A stretch of 11,912 nt of DNA from Roseovarius sp. (GCA_023260815.1 JALQUE010000121.1:1-11912); one strand, 5' to 3'; shown: positions 1 to 7,144, numbered from the stretch's first letter. Made by a program: numbers and translations. The notes: a model not told the origin generated them from the sequence alone.

Positions 1-1
1 G

Positions 2-334
2 CGTGATCTGGTGAGCGATGCGCGCGCGCCGGATTGCTGTCTGGTGAATGTCTATCGCGAGGGGGCGAAGATGGGGATGCACCAGGATCGCGACGAGGCC
101 GATTTCGGCTGGCCGGTCCTGTCGGTGTCCTTGGGGGATGAGGCGCTGTTTCGCGTTGGCGGCACGACGCGCGGCGGCAAGACCGAGTCGATCTGGTTGG
201 GATCGGGGGATGTCGTGGTGATGGGGGGCGAGGCGCGGCTGATCTATCACGGGATCGACAGGATCAGGCCGGGATCGTCCACCCTGCTGAAGGGTGGTGG
301 ACGCATCAACCTGACATTGCGTGTGGTCGACTGA
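2..334 (+). CDS. alkB: AlkB-type 2-oxoglutarate/Fe(II) DNA dealkylase, C-terminal part
   Basis: Oxidative DNA/RNA demethylase that repairs 1-methyladenine and 3-methylcytosine using Fe(II) and 2-oxoglutarate. The frame is open to the left edge, so the gene begins outside the window; the in-frame GTG at 11 is probably internal. Counting from that GTG, the visible 107 residues carry the full catalytic core of the family: the iron ligands H24 and D26 in HQDRDE, the third ligand H80 in LIYHGI, and the two arginines R98 and R104 in RINLTLR, which in E. coli AlkB contact 2-oxoglutarate. The motif GDVVVMGGEARLIYHGI matches E. coli AlkB closely. It ends with TGA and converges on the permease gene with only 28 bp between, where I see no clear terminator. 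It has no evident link to the glycan genes. The missing N-terminus prevents judging full length. Confidence 0.93.
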   Translation, partial: RDLVSDARAPDCCLVNVYREGAKMGMHQDRDEADFGWPVLSVSLGDEALFRVGGTTRGGKTESIWLGSGDVVVMGGEARLIYHGIDRIRPGSSTLLKGGGRINLTLRVVD

Positions 335-362
335 CCGGGATCTGGTACAGGCGCGTGCCGCG

Positions 363-1184
363 TCAGCGGCGGGCGTCCCAGCTTGGCGAGGCGTATTGGC
401 GTGTGTAAAATTCGCCCATCAGGCCGATCATCAGGAACACCGCCCCGACGATAAGGGGGTATTCGAAGGATGAGTTGCGCGGCACGTAATTGATGAAGGT
501 AAACCCCCGGCATTGGTCGATGACATGAAACAGCGGGTTCCAATCGAACATCTTGAGCATGAAGGGCGGCAGTGAATTGGCGACGAACATCTTGCCGGAT
601 GCGATCATATTGGCGCGCTGGTAAACAAGTGTGATGATCCCGATCGCCGCAGGAAACCAAGGTTTGATCGACAACAGCACCAATCCGATCGCGACACCGG
701 TGAACCATGACACGAGCAACATCCCAAAGGCGGGAAACGGCTGCGCCACTTCGAAGGGCGTGAACGCCACATGGTAGATGAACAGGATCACGACCAGAGA
801 CAAAACCTGAATGTAGAGCGCCCCAAGCGCAGACGAGGCGACCGAAATGACGGTGTTCATCGGTGCATGCTGCATCATGGGCGAGGACGGTCCTTCGGCC
901 CCGACCACCGCGCCAAGCGCCTTGATATGCGTCAGGAACAGGAAAACCCCCGACATCATGTAGAGCAGGAAATCGCCGCGAATGCGCGCGCCCTTGATGC
1001 CGAGCATCCAGAACATCAGGTAAAAGGCCAGAACGAAGATGATAGCCTGCAACATGTTGTTGAGGATTGCGAAAAACGCATTGCCATGCGACTTGCGGAC
1101 CGATCGCACGGTGGAGTGATAAATCAGCTCCAGAATGGCGAGGGCCGATTGCAGGTTACTTTTGGGGGTTACTTTTTGAAACAT
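363..1184 (-). CDS. ABC-2 type polysaccharide export permease (KpsM-like)
   Basis: Predicted inner-membrane permease of an ABC exporter for capsule- or O-antigen-like polysaccharides. The 273 residues are a usual length for this family. After a charged, cytoplasmic N-terminus (1-38) I see about six hydrophobic segments near 42-61, 71-90, 112-138, 153-173, 177-196 and 242-260. The stretch DWNPLFHVIDQCRG (214-227) corresponds to the NPL-H----R signature of ABC-2 polysaccharide permeases. The ATG at 1184 is preceded directly by an in-frame TAG, so no longer start is possible; a weak GACGAG lies upstream. No ATP-binding partner (KpsT-like) is present in the window: downstream lies the convergent alkB, so the ATPase must be encoded elsewhere. 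Divergent from cysQ-kdsB, which supports a role with Kdo-containing glycans. The substrate is not readable from sequence. Confidence 0.85.
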   Translation of the reverse strand: MFQKVTPKSNLQSALAILELIYHSTVRSVRKSHGNAFFAILNNMLQAIIFVLAFYLMFWMLGIKGARIRGDFLLYMMSGVFLFLTHIKALGAVVGAEGPSSPMMQHAPMNTVISVASSALGALYIQVLSLVVILFIYHVAFTPFEVAQPFPAFGMLLVSWFTGVAIGLVLLSIKPWFPAAIGIITLVYQRANMIASGKMFVANSLPPFMLKMFDWNPLFHVIDQCRGFTFINYVPRNSSFEYPLIVGAVFLMIGLMGEFYTRQYASPSWDARR

Positions 1185-1227
1185 CTACTCGTCGCTGATC
1201 AGCCTGCCGGAATGTGGCACGGACTTC

Positions 1228-1256
1228 TTGCTGTCCCGTTACCTGCACACCATAAA
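1228..1256 (+). promoter_or_regulatory. Possible sigma70-type promoter for cysQ-kdsB
   Basis: TTGCTG (1228-1233), a 17-bp spacer, then CATAAA (1251-1256), about 65 bases before the cysQ start. The hexamers match the consensus at four positions each, and the spacing is ideal. It shares its -10 bases with the minus-strand candidate at 1249-1254. By eye only. Confidence 0.35.
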
Positions 1257-1277
1257 GGCTACGGGGCATTCGATCAA
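1249..1277 (-). promoter_or_regulatory. Possible sigma70-type promoter for the ABC permease gene
   Basis: Read on the minus strand: TTGATC (1277-1272), a 17-bp spacer, then TATGGT (1254-1249). Each hexamer matches the sigma70 consensus at four of six positions. It would start transcription about 60 bases before the permease ATG. Its -10 overlaps the -10 of the opposite candidate promoter. By eye only. Confidence 0.35.
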
Positions 1278-1309
1278 CATGCCGTGTCACCACGGGGCAA
1301 AAGGTAGGC

Positions 1310-1314
1310 AGGAG
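1310..1314 (+). promoter_or_regulatory. Ribosome binding site that fixes the TTG start of cysQ
   Basis: AGGAG sits 7 bases before the TTG at 1322. No other start in this frame has such a site: the next in-frame ATG (1349, residue 10) has none and would cut into the N-terminal helix. Confidence 0.75.
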
Positions 1315-1321
1315 TATCACA

Positions 1322-2119
1322 TTGGATCACGAAAAGCTTGTTACAGTCATGCGCCAGCTGGCGCTTGAGGCGGGCGACCGGATCATGGAAATCTATAATT
1401 CCGATGATTTCGACGTGAAGGTAAAGTCTGACGACAGCCCGGTGACCGCAGCCGACGAGGCCGCCGATGCGCTTATTTCCGAAGGTCTGCGCAAGGCGTT
1501 TCCGGATGTGGCGCTGGTGACCGAGGAGCAGGCCGCCTCGCATGGGCAGAGCGTCGAGACCTTTTTGATCGTGGATCCTTTGGACGGCACCAAGGAATTC
1601 ATCCACCGCCGGGGGGATTTCACCGTGAATATCGCCTATGTGGAAAAGGGTGTGCCGGTGCGCGGCGTGGTTTATGCGCCGGCCAAGGAACGGATGTTCT
1701 TTACCCGCGCCGATGGTGTCGCGGTCGAGGAGGCCGGGCCGTTCGACCGGCACAGCCCGGGTGCGATGACTGAAATCAGTGTGTCGGCGCCCGACAATGC
1801 CGCGTTGATGGTGGTGGCGAGCAAATCGCACCGCGATCAGGCCACGGATGATTATATCGGCCAATATGCGGTCAAGGACATGACCAGCGCTGGCTCGTCA
1901 CTCAAGTTTTGTCTTGTGGCGACGGGTGAGGCGGATCTTTATCCGAGGCTTGGGCGGACGATGGAGTGGGATACCGCCGCAGGTCAGGCCGTGCTGCAAG
2001 GCGCAGGCGGTCAGGTGGTGCGTTTCGATGATCACCAGCCGTTGCGCTATGGCAAGGACGGGTTCGCCAACCCGTTCTTCATCGCCCATGCGCCGGGTGT
2101 CGCGTTGGAGGTGGGCTGA
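1322..2119 (+). CDS. cysQ: 3'(2'),5'-bisphosphate nucleotidase CysQ
   Basis: Magnesium-dependent phosphatase that removes the 3'-phosphate from PAP (3'-phosphoadenosine-5'-phosphate), the toxic by-product of PAPS-dependent reactions, giving AMP. The 265 residues show the inositol-monophosphatase/FIG-superfamily motifs in order: VTEE (66-69, metal-binding glutamates), DPLDGT (85-90, metal-binding aspartates) and WDTAAGQ (216-222). The KSDDSPVTAAD region (36-46) and GSSLKFCLVATGEADLY (191-207) are typical of CysQ rather than of plain inositol monophosphatases. The start is TTG, supported by AGGAG at 1310-1314. The stop overlaps the start of kdsB by one base (TGATG), so the two are translationally coupled. 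A PAPS-using sulfotransferase is encoded 6.7 kb downstream, which gives this enzyme a local use, though CysQ also serves sulfate assimilation generally. Confidence 0.93.
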   Translation: MDHEKLVTVMRQLALEAGDRIMEIYNSDDFDVKVKSDDSPVTAADEAADALISEGLRKAFPDVALVTEEQAASHGQSVETFLIVDPLDGTKEFIHRRGDFTVNIAYVEKGVPVRGVVYAPAKERMFFTRADGVAVEEAGPFDRHSPGAMTEISVSAPDNAALMVVASKSHRDQATDDYIGQYAVKDMTSAGSSLKFCLVATGEADLYPRLGRTMEWDTAAGQAVLQGAGGQVVRFDDHQPLRYGKDGFANPFFIAHAPGVALEVG

Positions 2120-2919
2120 TGCGGGTGCTTATCGTCATTCCGGCGCGCTATGCGTCAAGCCGGTATCCGGGCAAACCGCTGGTCGAACTGACCGGCGCGG
2201 GTGGTGGCAAAAAGAGCCTGATCCAGCGCAGTTGGGAGGCGGCGGGGCAGGTCTTGGGGGATCACCGGGTGGTCGTGGCCACCGATGATGACCGTATCCG
2301 ACAGGCCGCCGAGGGGTTTGGCGCCGAAGTCGTGATGACGTCAGAGGCATGTCGCAATGGAACCGAGCGCTGTGCCGAAGCGCATGAGGTGCTTGGCGGC
2401 GGTTATGATATCGTGGTCAACCTGCAGGGAGATGCGCCGCTCACGCCGCACTGGTTTGTGGAGGCGTTGATCGACGAGCTGAGCAAGGATGCTGACGCAG
2501 GCATGGCGACGCCTGTGCTGCGCTGCGATGGGCGGGCGCTGAACGGGTTTCTGGAAGATCGGCGGGCGGGCCGCGTGGGTGGCACGACGGCGGTTTTCGA
2601 CAGCCGGGGGCATGCACTGTATTTTTCGAAAGAGGTGATTCCCTATACGTCGAGACCCTATGACGACGCCGAGGAGACGCCGGTTTTTCATCACGTCGGG
2701 GTTTATGCCTATCGGGCGGCGGCGCTGTCGGCCTATCCGGGTTGGTCCGAGGGGCCGCTGGAAGGGTTGGAAGGGCTGGAGCAGCTGCGGTTTCTGGAAA
2801 ACGGCCGCGCGGTGCGCTGCGTCGACGTCGAGGCGCGCGGACGACAGTTCTGGGAGTTGAACAACCCTGAGGATGTGCCGCGCATCGAGAAGATGATGAT
2901 GGAGATGGGGCTGGATTGA
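2119..2919 (+). CDS. kdsB: KdsB-family 3-deoxy-manno-octulosonate cytidylyltransferase
   Basis: Cytosolic enzyme expected to activate Kdo with CTP to CMP-Kdo, for LPS core or the Kdo linker of capsules. The 266 residues show the nucleotide-binding start IPARYASSRYPGKPL (7-21), the metal-site motif QGDAP (103-107), HHVGVYAYR (191-199) and LEQLRFLENG (220-229), all in family order. Two key motifs differ from the usual form: QGDEP reads QGDAP, and the C-terminal VDTPEDL reads LNNPEDV (247-253), putting Asn248 where E. coli KdsB, as I remember it, has a magnesium-binding aspartate. A small Gly/Lys-rich insertion lies at about 26-32. The family call is firm but the exact sugar substrate is less so; a KpsU-like capsule enzyme or a variant ulosonate cytidylyltransferase is possible. 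Coupled to cysQ and followed by a terminator, it ends that transcription unit. Confidence 0.88.
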   Translation: MRVLIVIPARYASSRYPGKPLVELTGAGGGKKSLIQRSWEAAGQVLGDHRVVVATDDDRIRQAAEGFGAEVVMTSEACRNGTERCAEAHEVLGGGYDIVVNLQGDAPLTPHWFVEALIDELSKDADAGMATPVLRCDGRALNGFLEDRRAGRVGGTTAVFDSRGHALYFSKEVIPYTSRPYDDAEETPVFHHVGVYAYRAAALSAYPGWSEGPLEGLEGLEQLRFLENGRAVRCVDVEARGRQFWELNNPEDVPRIEKMMMEMGLD

Positions 2920-2924
2920 AGATA

Positions 2925-2946
2925 GCTGGAACTTTCCGGCCTTTTT
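2925..2946 (+). terminator. Intrinsic terminator after kdsB
   Basis: GCTGGA (2925-2930), loop ACTT, TCCGGC (2935-2940) form a 6-bp stem with one G-U pair. One base later come five T residues (2942-2946). It lies 5 bases after the kdsB stop and separates cysQ-kdsB from the galU unit. Confidence 0.6.
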
Positions 2947-3034
2947 CACGACACGGCCCAGAAATCTTCATATTCAGGTATTAATCAGTGCAATGACATT
3001 TTCGCTGGTTTATTCTGTCAGCGTTGGTGCAGGT
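2947..3034 (+). promoter_or_regulatory. Upstream region of galU, probable promoter
   Basis: AT-richer stretch between the kdsB terminator and the galU ribosome binding site. Because a terminator precedes it, galU needs its own promoter here. A -10-like TATTCT occurs at 3011-3016, but I find no good -35 at the right distance, so the exact promoter is not assigned. Confidence 0.35.
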
Positions 3035-3045
3035 AAGGAGCAGGC

Positions 3046-3939
3046 ATGCGAAAGAAGATTACAAAAGCGATTTTTCCGGTCGCAGGCATGGGCACACGGT
3101 TTTTGCCGGCAACGAAGTCGGTCCCAAAGGAAATTATGACTTTGGTGGATCGCCCCCTTGTCCAATATGCGATCGACGAAGCGCGCGAAGCGGGCATCAA
3201 GGATTTCATTTTCGTCACCTCGCGCGGCACGGGCGCGCTGGAGGATTATTTCGATCTTGCCCCCCAGCTTGAGCAGGAATTGCGCAAGAAGGGTAAGGAA
3301 GATCTGCTGAAGATCCTGAAGAGTACCAACATGGACAGCGGCCAGATCGCCTATGTTCGACAGCACAAGCCGCTTGGCCTTGGGCATGCGGTGTGGTGTG
3401 CCCGGCATCTGATCGGCAACGAGCCGTTTGCGGTGATGCTGCCGGATGACGTGATCGCGGCAGAAAAGCCGTGTCTGGCGCAGATGGTCGAGGCCTATGC
3501 CGAAAACCCCGGCAATATCGTTGCGGCGATGGAAGTGCCGGATGAAAAGACCTCGTCTTACGGCATGTTGGACATCAAGGAAGATATGGGGCGGATCGTG
3601 TCCACCAAGGGGATGGTGGAGAAACCCAAGATGGGTGAGGCGCCGTCGAACCTTGCGGTGATCGGGCGGTATATCCTGACGCCGACCGTCCTCAAGATGC
3701 TCAACAAGAAGCGCCCCGGCGCAGGTGGTGAGATCCAGCTGACGGATGCGATTTCGGATGCGCGCGAGGCTGGTGAAGAGGTCTATGGCTACAGATTCGA
3801 GGGCCACAGATTCGACTGCGGGTCGAAGTCCGGGTTTTTGCAGGCGACGGTGTCGTTTGCGCTGGCGCGTGAGGATCTGCGTGACGACCTTTGGGCGTAT
3901 CTTAATGACATCATCTATGCTGAGAAAGCTGCGCAGTAA
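3046..3939 (+). CDS. galU: UTP-glucose-1-phosphate uridylyltransferase GalU
   Basis: Makes UDP-glucose from UTP and glucose-1-phosphate in the cytosol, the entry point to many surface polysaccharides. The 297 residues match the bacterial GalU length. Visible are the nucleotide-binding signature AGMGTRFLPATKSVPKE (13-29), the LPDDVI metal-site segment, GEIQLTDAI, and the C-terminal region GHRFDCGSKSGFLQA, all hallmarks of GalU rather than of glucose-1-phosphate thymidylyltransferases. The ATG at 3046 follows AAGGAG (3035-3040) at 5 bases, a strong site. It is the first gene after a terminator and is followed by galE after 18 bases, so the pair is very likely co-transcribed and supplies UDP-glucose and UDP-galactose to the downstream glycosyltransferases. 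No odd residues are seen. Confidence 0.96.
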   Translation: MRKKITKAIFPVAGMGTRFLPATKSVPKEIMTLVDRPLVQYAIDEAREAGIKDFIFVTSRGTGALEDYFDLAPQLEQELRKKGKEDLLKILKSTNMDSGQIAYVRQHKPLGLGHAVWCARHLIGNEPFAVMLPDDVIAAEKPCLAQMVEAYAENPGNIVAAMEVPDEKTSSYGMLDIKEDMGRIVSTKGMVEKPKMGEAPSNLAVIGRYILTPTVLKMLNKKRPGAGGEIQLTDAISDAREAGEEVYGYRFEGHRFDCGSKSGFLQATVSFALAREDLRDDLWAYLNDIIYAEKAAQ

Positions 3940-3957
3940 CCTGCCGGGAGCGGTTCA

Positions 3958-4941
3958 GTGACGAACATCCTCGTGACGGGTGGGGCCGGATATATCGGCT
4001 CTCATGCGTGCAAGGCACTCAAGGCGGCGGGCTATACGCCTGTCACCTATGACAACCTGAGCACCGGCTGGGAACAGGCGGTGCGCTATGGCCCGTTCGA
4101 GCAGGGACATCTGACCGACCGTGACCGGCTGGATCAGATCTTTGCCGCCTATCAGCCCGAGGCGATCCTGCATTTCGCCGCCCTGAGCCAGGTGGGCGAA
4201 AGCATGCGGGAGCCGGGCCTGTATTGGCACAACAACGTCGCCGGGTCGCTGTGTCTGTTTCAGGCGGCGGTGCAGGCGGGGTGCCTGAACGTGGTGTTTT
4301 CGTCGACATGCGCGACCTATGGCGATCAGGATAATGTGGTTCTGAATGAGACCAGCCCCCGCCATCCGATCAACGCTTATGGCGCCTCGAAGCGGGCGAT
4401 CGAAGATATCCTGCGCGATTTCGAGGCGGCCTATGGGCTGCGGCACGTCATCTTTCGTTATTTCAACGTGGCCGGCGCAGACCCCGAGGCCGAGGTGGGT
4501 GAGTTTCACCAGCCTGAAACGCATCTGATCCCGCTGATCCTTGATGCGATCGACGGTCGGCGCAATGCGCTGACGATCTTTGGCACAGATTACGACACGC
4601 CCGACGGCACCTGCATCCGCGATTACGTGCATGTCATGGACTTGGTGGATGCGCATATTCTGGGGCTGAAATGGGTAGAGGACGGCAAGCAGAGCCGGGT
4701 CTTCAACCTTGGCACCGGAACGGGCTTTTCCGTGCGAGAGGTGATCGACCGCGCCGAGGCGATCACCGGCAAGAAAGCCCCGGTGGTCGAGGGGCTGAGA
4801 CGGCCCGGAGATTGCACCAAGCTTGTCTCGGGGTCGACCCGTGCGGTGACCGAATTGGGCTGGAGCCCCGAACGCTCGACCCTGGATCAGATGATCGGGG
4901 ATGCCTGGCGGTGGCATCAAACTGGACATTACGACAAATAG
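3958..4941 (+). CDS. galE: UDP-glucose 4-epimerase GalE
   Basis: NAD-dependent epimerase interconverting UDP-glucose and UDP-galactose, an extended short-chain dehydrogenase. The 327 residues have the Rossmann motif TGGAGYIGSH (7-16), the catalytic Ser/Thr segment SSTCATYG (115-122) and the YxxxK pair Y141-K145. The segments RYFNVAGADP and LGTGTGFSVREV, together with the N-terminal DNLSTG (32-37), are typical of GalE. The start is GTG at 3958 with GGGAG (3946-3950) 7 bases upstream. It lies 18 bases after galU and 42 bases before the first glycosyltransferase. Related 4-epimerases can act on UDP-GlcNAc, and that specificity cannot be excluded by eye, but the pairing with galU favours glucose/galactose. 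Confidence 0.95.
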   Translation: MTNILVTGGAGYIGSHACKALKAAGYTPVTYDNLSTGWEQAVRYGPFEQGHLTDRDRLDQIFAAYQPEAILHFAALSQVGESMREPGLYWHNNVAGSLCLFQAAVQAGCLNVVFSSTCATYGDQDNVVLNETSPRHPINAYGASKRAIEDILRDFEAAYGLRHVIFRYFNVAGADPEAEVGEFHQPETHLIPLILDAIDGRRNALTIFGTDYDTPDGTCIRDYVHVMDLVDAHILGLKWVEDGKQSRVFNLGTGTGFSVREVIDRAEAITGKKAPVVEGLRRPGDCTKLVSGSTRAVTELGWSPERSTLDQMIGDAWRWHQTGHYDK

Positions 4942-4983
4942 GGCCGAGTCTGCTGGCAGTCGGCGGAAAACAGGCAGACGGGT

Positions 4984-6006
4984 ATGGAGTGGTTGAGGCA
5001 CGCTGGTATCGCCTATCGGCTGCGTTGGAAACGGCGGCGGCTGTTGTTTCGCGCATGGCGCAAGCGGCACCAGTTGCGCCCGGTTGCCGACCGCACGGGA
5101 ACCATTGCGCCCGAGACCATTCTGGGCGCTGTGACCGTGCGCAACGAAATGATGCGGCTGCCGTATTTCCTTGAGCATCATCGCAAGCTGGGGGTCGGAC
5201 ATTTCCTGATTGTGGACAATGCCAGCGACGATGGCACGGCCGCTTACCTTGCCGATCAGCCGGACGTGTCACTCTGGAGTACGACGCATAGTTACAAGCT
5301 GTCGCGGTTTGGGATGGATTGGCTGACATGGCTGCAGATTTGTCATGCGCACGGGCACTGGTGCTTGACGCTGGATGCGGACGAAATCTTTATCTACCCC
5401 TATCACGATACGCGGCCCCTGCGGGCGCTGACCGAGTGGCTGGACGCCAATGACAGGCCGTCTTTCGGGGCGCTGATGCTGGACATGTATCCCAAGGGCC
5501 GATTGCAGGATCATCCCTATCGGCCCGGTGACAATCCGTTCGGTGCGCTGTGCTGGTTCGACGCGGGCAATTACATGATCCAGAAAAAGCCCGATCTGCA
5601 CAATTTGTGGATACAGGGTGGTCCGCGCGCGCGGAGGTTTTTCGCAGATCGCCCAAGGCGAGCACCCACGATGGGCAAGATGCCCTTGGTCAAGTGGAAC
5701 CGGCGTTTTGCCTATGTCAGTTCGACCCATTCGCTGTTGCCGCGCCGCTTGAACCGGGTCTATTGCGAAGAGGGTGGCGAGAGGCTGTCGGGTATTTTGC
5801 TGCACACCAAGTTCCTGAATGTCGTGATCGAGAAATCCGCAGAAGAAAAAACCCGGCGTGAGCATTTCGAGAACAGCGATCTTTACGAGGCGTATTATGA
5901 TAGTCTGATCGCCAACCCGGACCTGTGGTGCGAGGGATCGACCCGCTTCACCAGTTGGCGTCAGCTTGAGGCGATGGGCCTCATGTCGCGGGGGGAATGG
6001 GTTTGA
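4984..6006 (+). CDS. GT2-type glycosyltransferase, first of a tandem pair
   Basis: Predicted glycosyltransferase of the GT-A fold (Glyco_tranf_2_4 type). The 340 residues begin with a very basic region (11-32) that could bind membrane or an acidic partner. The catalytic domain then shows VRNEMMRLPYFL (52-63), the nucleotide-sugar region VDNASDDGT (77-85) and the DxD-like DADE (131-134). The C-terminal half has LDMYPKGR, NLWIQGGPRAR and SSTHSLLPRRLN, all repeated in the next gene. I see no signal peptide or membrane segment, so it probably acts at the cytoplasmic face. The ATG at 4984 has only a weak purine-rich upstream sequence; coupling to galE 42 bases upstream is likely. Donor and acceptor sugars are unknown, although galU-galE next door suggest glucose or galactose donors. 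It is probably a duplicate of the gene at 6134. Confidence 0.85.
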   Translation: MEWLRHAGIAYRLRWKRRRLLFRAWRKRHQLRPVADRTGTIAPETILGAVTVRNEMMRLPYFLEHHRKLGVGHFLIVDNASDDGTAAYLADQPDVSLWSTTHSYKLSRFGMDWLTWLQICHAHGHWCLTLDADEIFIYPYHDTRPLRALTEWLDANDRPSFGALMLDMYPKGRLQDHPYRPGDNPFGALCWFDAGNYMIQKKPDLHNLWIQGGPRARRFFADRPRRAPTMGKMPLVKWNRRFAYVSSTHSLLPRRLNRVYCEEGGERLSGILLHTKFLNVVIEKSAEEKTRREHFENSDLYEAYYDSLIANPDLWCEGSTRFTSWRQLEAMGLMSRGEWV

Positions 6007-6057
6007 TTTTGGTCGAATATGTGAAATTGATAATAAATATTTCCAGATTTGGGTCGA
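6005..6057 (+). repeat. Imperfect 12-bp direct repeat flanking an AT-rich tract
   Basis: GATTTTGGTCGA at 6005-6016 (starting within the stop codon region of the upstream gene) and GATTTGGGTCGA at 6046-6057 differ at one base and start 41 bp apart, close to four helical turns. Between them lies a strongly AT-rich tract. This could be a paired operator or chance; no regulator is recognised. Confidence 0.3.
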
Positions 6058-6133
6058 TTGAACGTAAGAGTGCATTAATCGAGCAGTGGATACGACGTTA
6101 AATGGTCTATAGCGACGCGCAGAGAGGCATGGC
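6007..6133 (+). promoter_or_regulatory. AT-rich intergenic region between the tandem glycosyltransferases
   Basis: A 127-bp gap, markedly AT-richer than its neighbours and the only sizeable break in the galU-to-sulfotransferase block. It may hold an internal promoter: several -10-like strings occur (GATAAT at 6029-6034, TATAGC near 6109), but none has a convincing -35 at 16-18 bp. I see no terminator hairpin. Confidence 0.3.
6121..6127 (+). promoter_or_regulatory. Ribosome binding site choosing GTG 6134
   Basis: AGAGAGG lies 6 bases before GTG 6134. The nearby ATG at 6129 is out of frame, and the next in-frame ATG (6158) has no such site, so the GTG is preferred. Confidence 0.6.
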
Positions 6134-7144
6134 GTGAAGCCTTTTCAATCATATCGCATGCGCCTGAAGCGCAAGCGCGCGAAAGTGCGTGCTTGGCGCA
6201 ATCATTATTCGCTCAAGCAGGTTGCCGACCGCACCAACCGTATCCGGCCCGGTGATATCCTGCTGTTTTCGACATTCCGGGACGAATATGTGCGGCTTCC
6301 CTATTTCCTGAAGTATTACCGGGATTTGGGCGTCTCGCATTTCCTGATGGTTGACAATGACAGCGAGGATGGCGGGCGCGAGTTTCTGGCGGATCAGCCG
6401 GATGTGTCGATCTGGACCACCAAGGCAAGTTACAAGCGCGCAAGATTCGGGGTCGACTGGTTAAACTGGTTGCAGAGCAAATATGGCCACGGTCACTGGA
6501 CGCTTGTTGTCGATCCCGATGAATTCTTTGTTTACCCGTTCTGCGATACGCGCCCGATCCGGGCGCTGACCGATTGGCTGGATGTGTCGCAGCTTCGGTC
6601 GTTCGGGGCGATGCTGCTGGACATGTATCCCAAGGGGCGGATCGACGCCGTGCCGTATCGGCCCGGCCAAGACCCGATCGAGATCGCGTCATGGTTTGAT
6701 CCGGGCAATTACATGATCGCCAAGAACAACGCCTTTGGAAATCTCTGGATTCAGGGCGGCCCAAGGGCGCGGGTGTTTTTCCGAGACACACCGAAGAAGG
6801 CGCCGGCGCTCAACAAGATCCCTTTGGTCAAGTGGGACCGGCGCTATGTCTATCTCAGCTCGACCCACATGCTGCTGCCACGCGGGTTGAACCAGACATA
6901 CGATACCTTGGGCGGTGAAAAGGCCAGTGGCGTTCTGCTGCACGCGAAGTTTCTGGATACATTTGCGGCCAAGGCCGAAGAAGAGCTGGACCGCAAGCAG
7001 CACTATGCCGCGAGCATCGAATATAAAACCTATTACGACAATCTGCGCGATAATCCGGACCTGTGGTGCAAATGGTCCGAAAAGTATATAAACTGGCGGC
7101 AACTGGAGATCCTTGGGCTGATGTCCAAGGGGAACTGGGCTTGA
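6134..7144 (+). CDS. GT2-type glycosyltransferase, second of a tandem pair
   Basis: A 336-residue paralogue of the preceding gene, aligning along its whole length with more than half of the residues identical in the catalytic part by eye. It keeps the basic N-terminus (8-22), the AW-R----L--VADRT linker, the GT-A core FRDEYVRLPYFL (48-59), VDNDSEDGG (73-81) and the DxD-like DPDE (127-130), and the ending WRQLEILGLMSKGNW. Compared with its partner, the first motif is RDE instead of RNE and the metal site is DPDE instead of DADE, so donor or acceptor may differ. No signal peptide or membrane segment is visible. The start is GTG, set by AGAGAGG. Next comes the Core-2-type transferase after 16 bases. 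The sugar is unknown. Confidence 0.85.
   Translation: MKPFQSYRMRLKRKRAKVRAWRNHYSLKQVADRTNRIRPGDILLFSTFRDEYVRLPYFLKYYRDLGVSHFLMVDNDSEDGGREFLADQPDVSIWTTKASYKRARFGVDWLNWLQSKYGHGHWTLVVDPDEFFVYPFCDTRPIRALTDWLDVSQLRSFGAMLLDMYPKGRIDAVPYRPGQDPIEIASWFDPGNYMIAKNNAFGNLWIQGGPRARVFFRDTPKKAPALNKIPLVKWDRRYVYLSSTHMLLPRGLNQTYDTLGGEKASGVLLHAKFLDTFAAKAEEELDRKQHYAASIEYKTYYDNLRDNPDLWCKWSEKYINWRQLEILGLMSKGNWA

Noticed and set aside
1215..1232. Sigma54-like sequence TGGCAC...TTGCT upstream of cysQ
   Set aside because: The GG and GC dinucleotides are separated by 12 bases (1218-1229) instead of the required 10, so it should not be recognised by sigma54.
771..1307. 178-codon plus-strand frame opposite the permease
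   Set aside because: Low-complexity, very charged product with no family features; it lies antisense to a well-supported membrane protein and ends in the intergenic region.
2341..2949. Overlapping minus-strand frames opposite kdsB
   Set aside because: Compositionally biased His/Arg- and Pro/Arg-rich products without family motifs; shadows of kdsB.
3955..5202. 415-codon open frame on the minus strand, antisense to galE and the first glycosyltransferase
   Set aside because: It spans two genes with clear family motifs on the plus strand and has no recognisable protein family. Long antisense frames are expected in GC-rich coding DNA.
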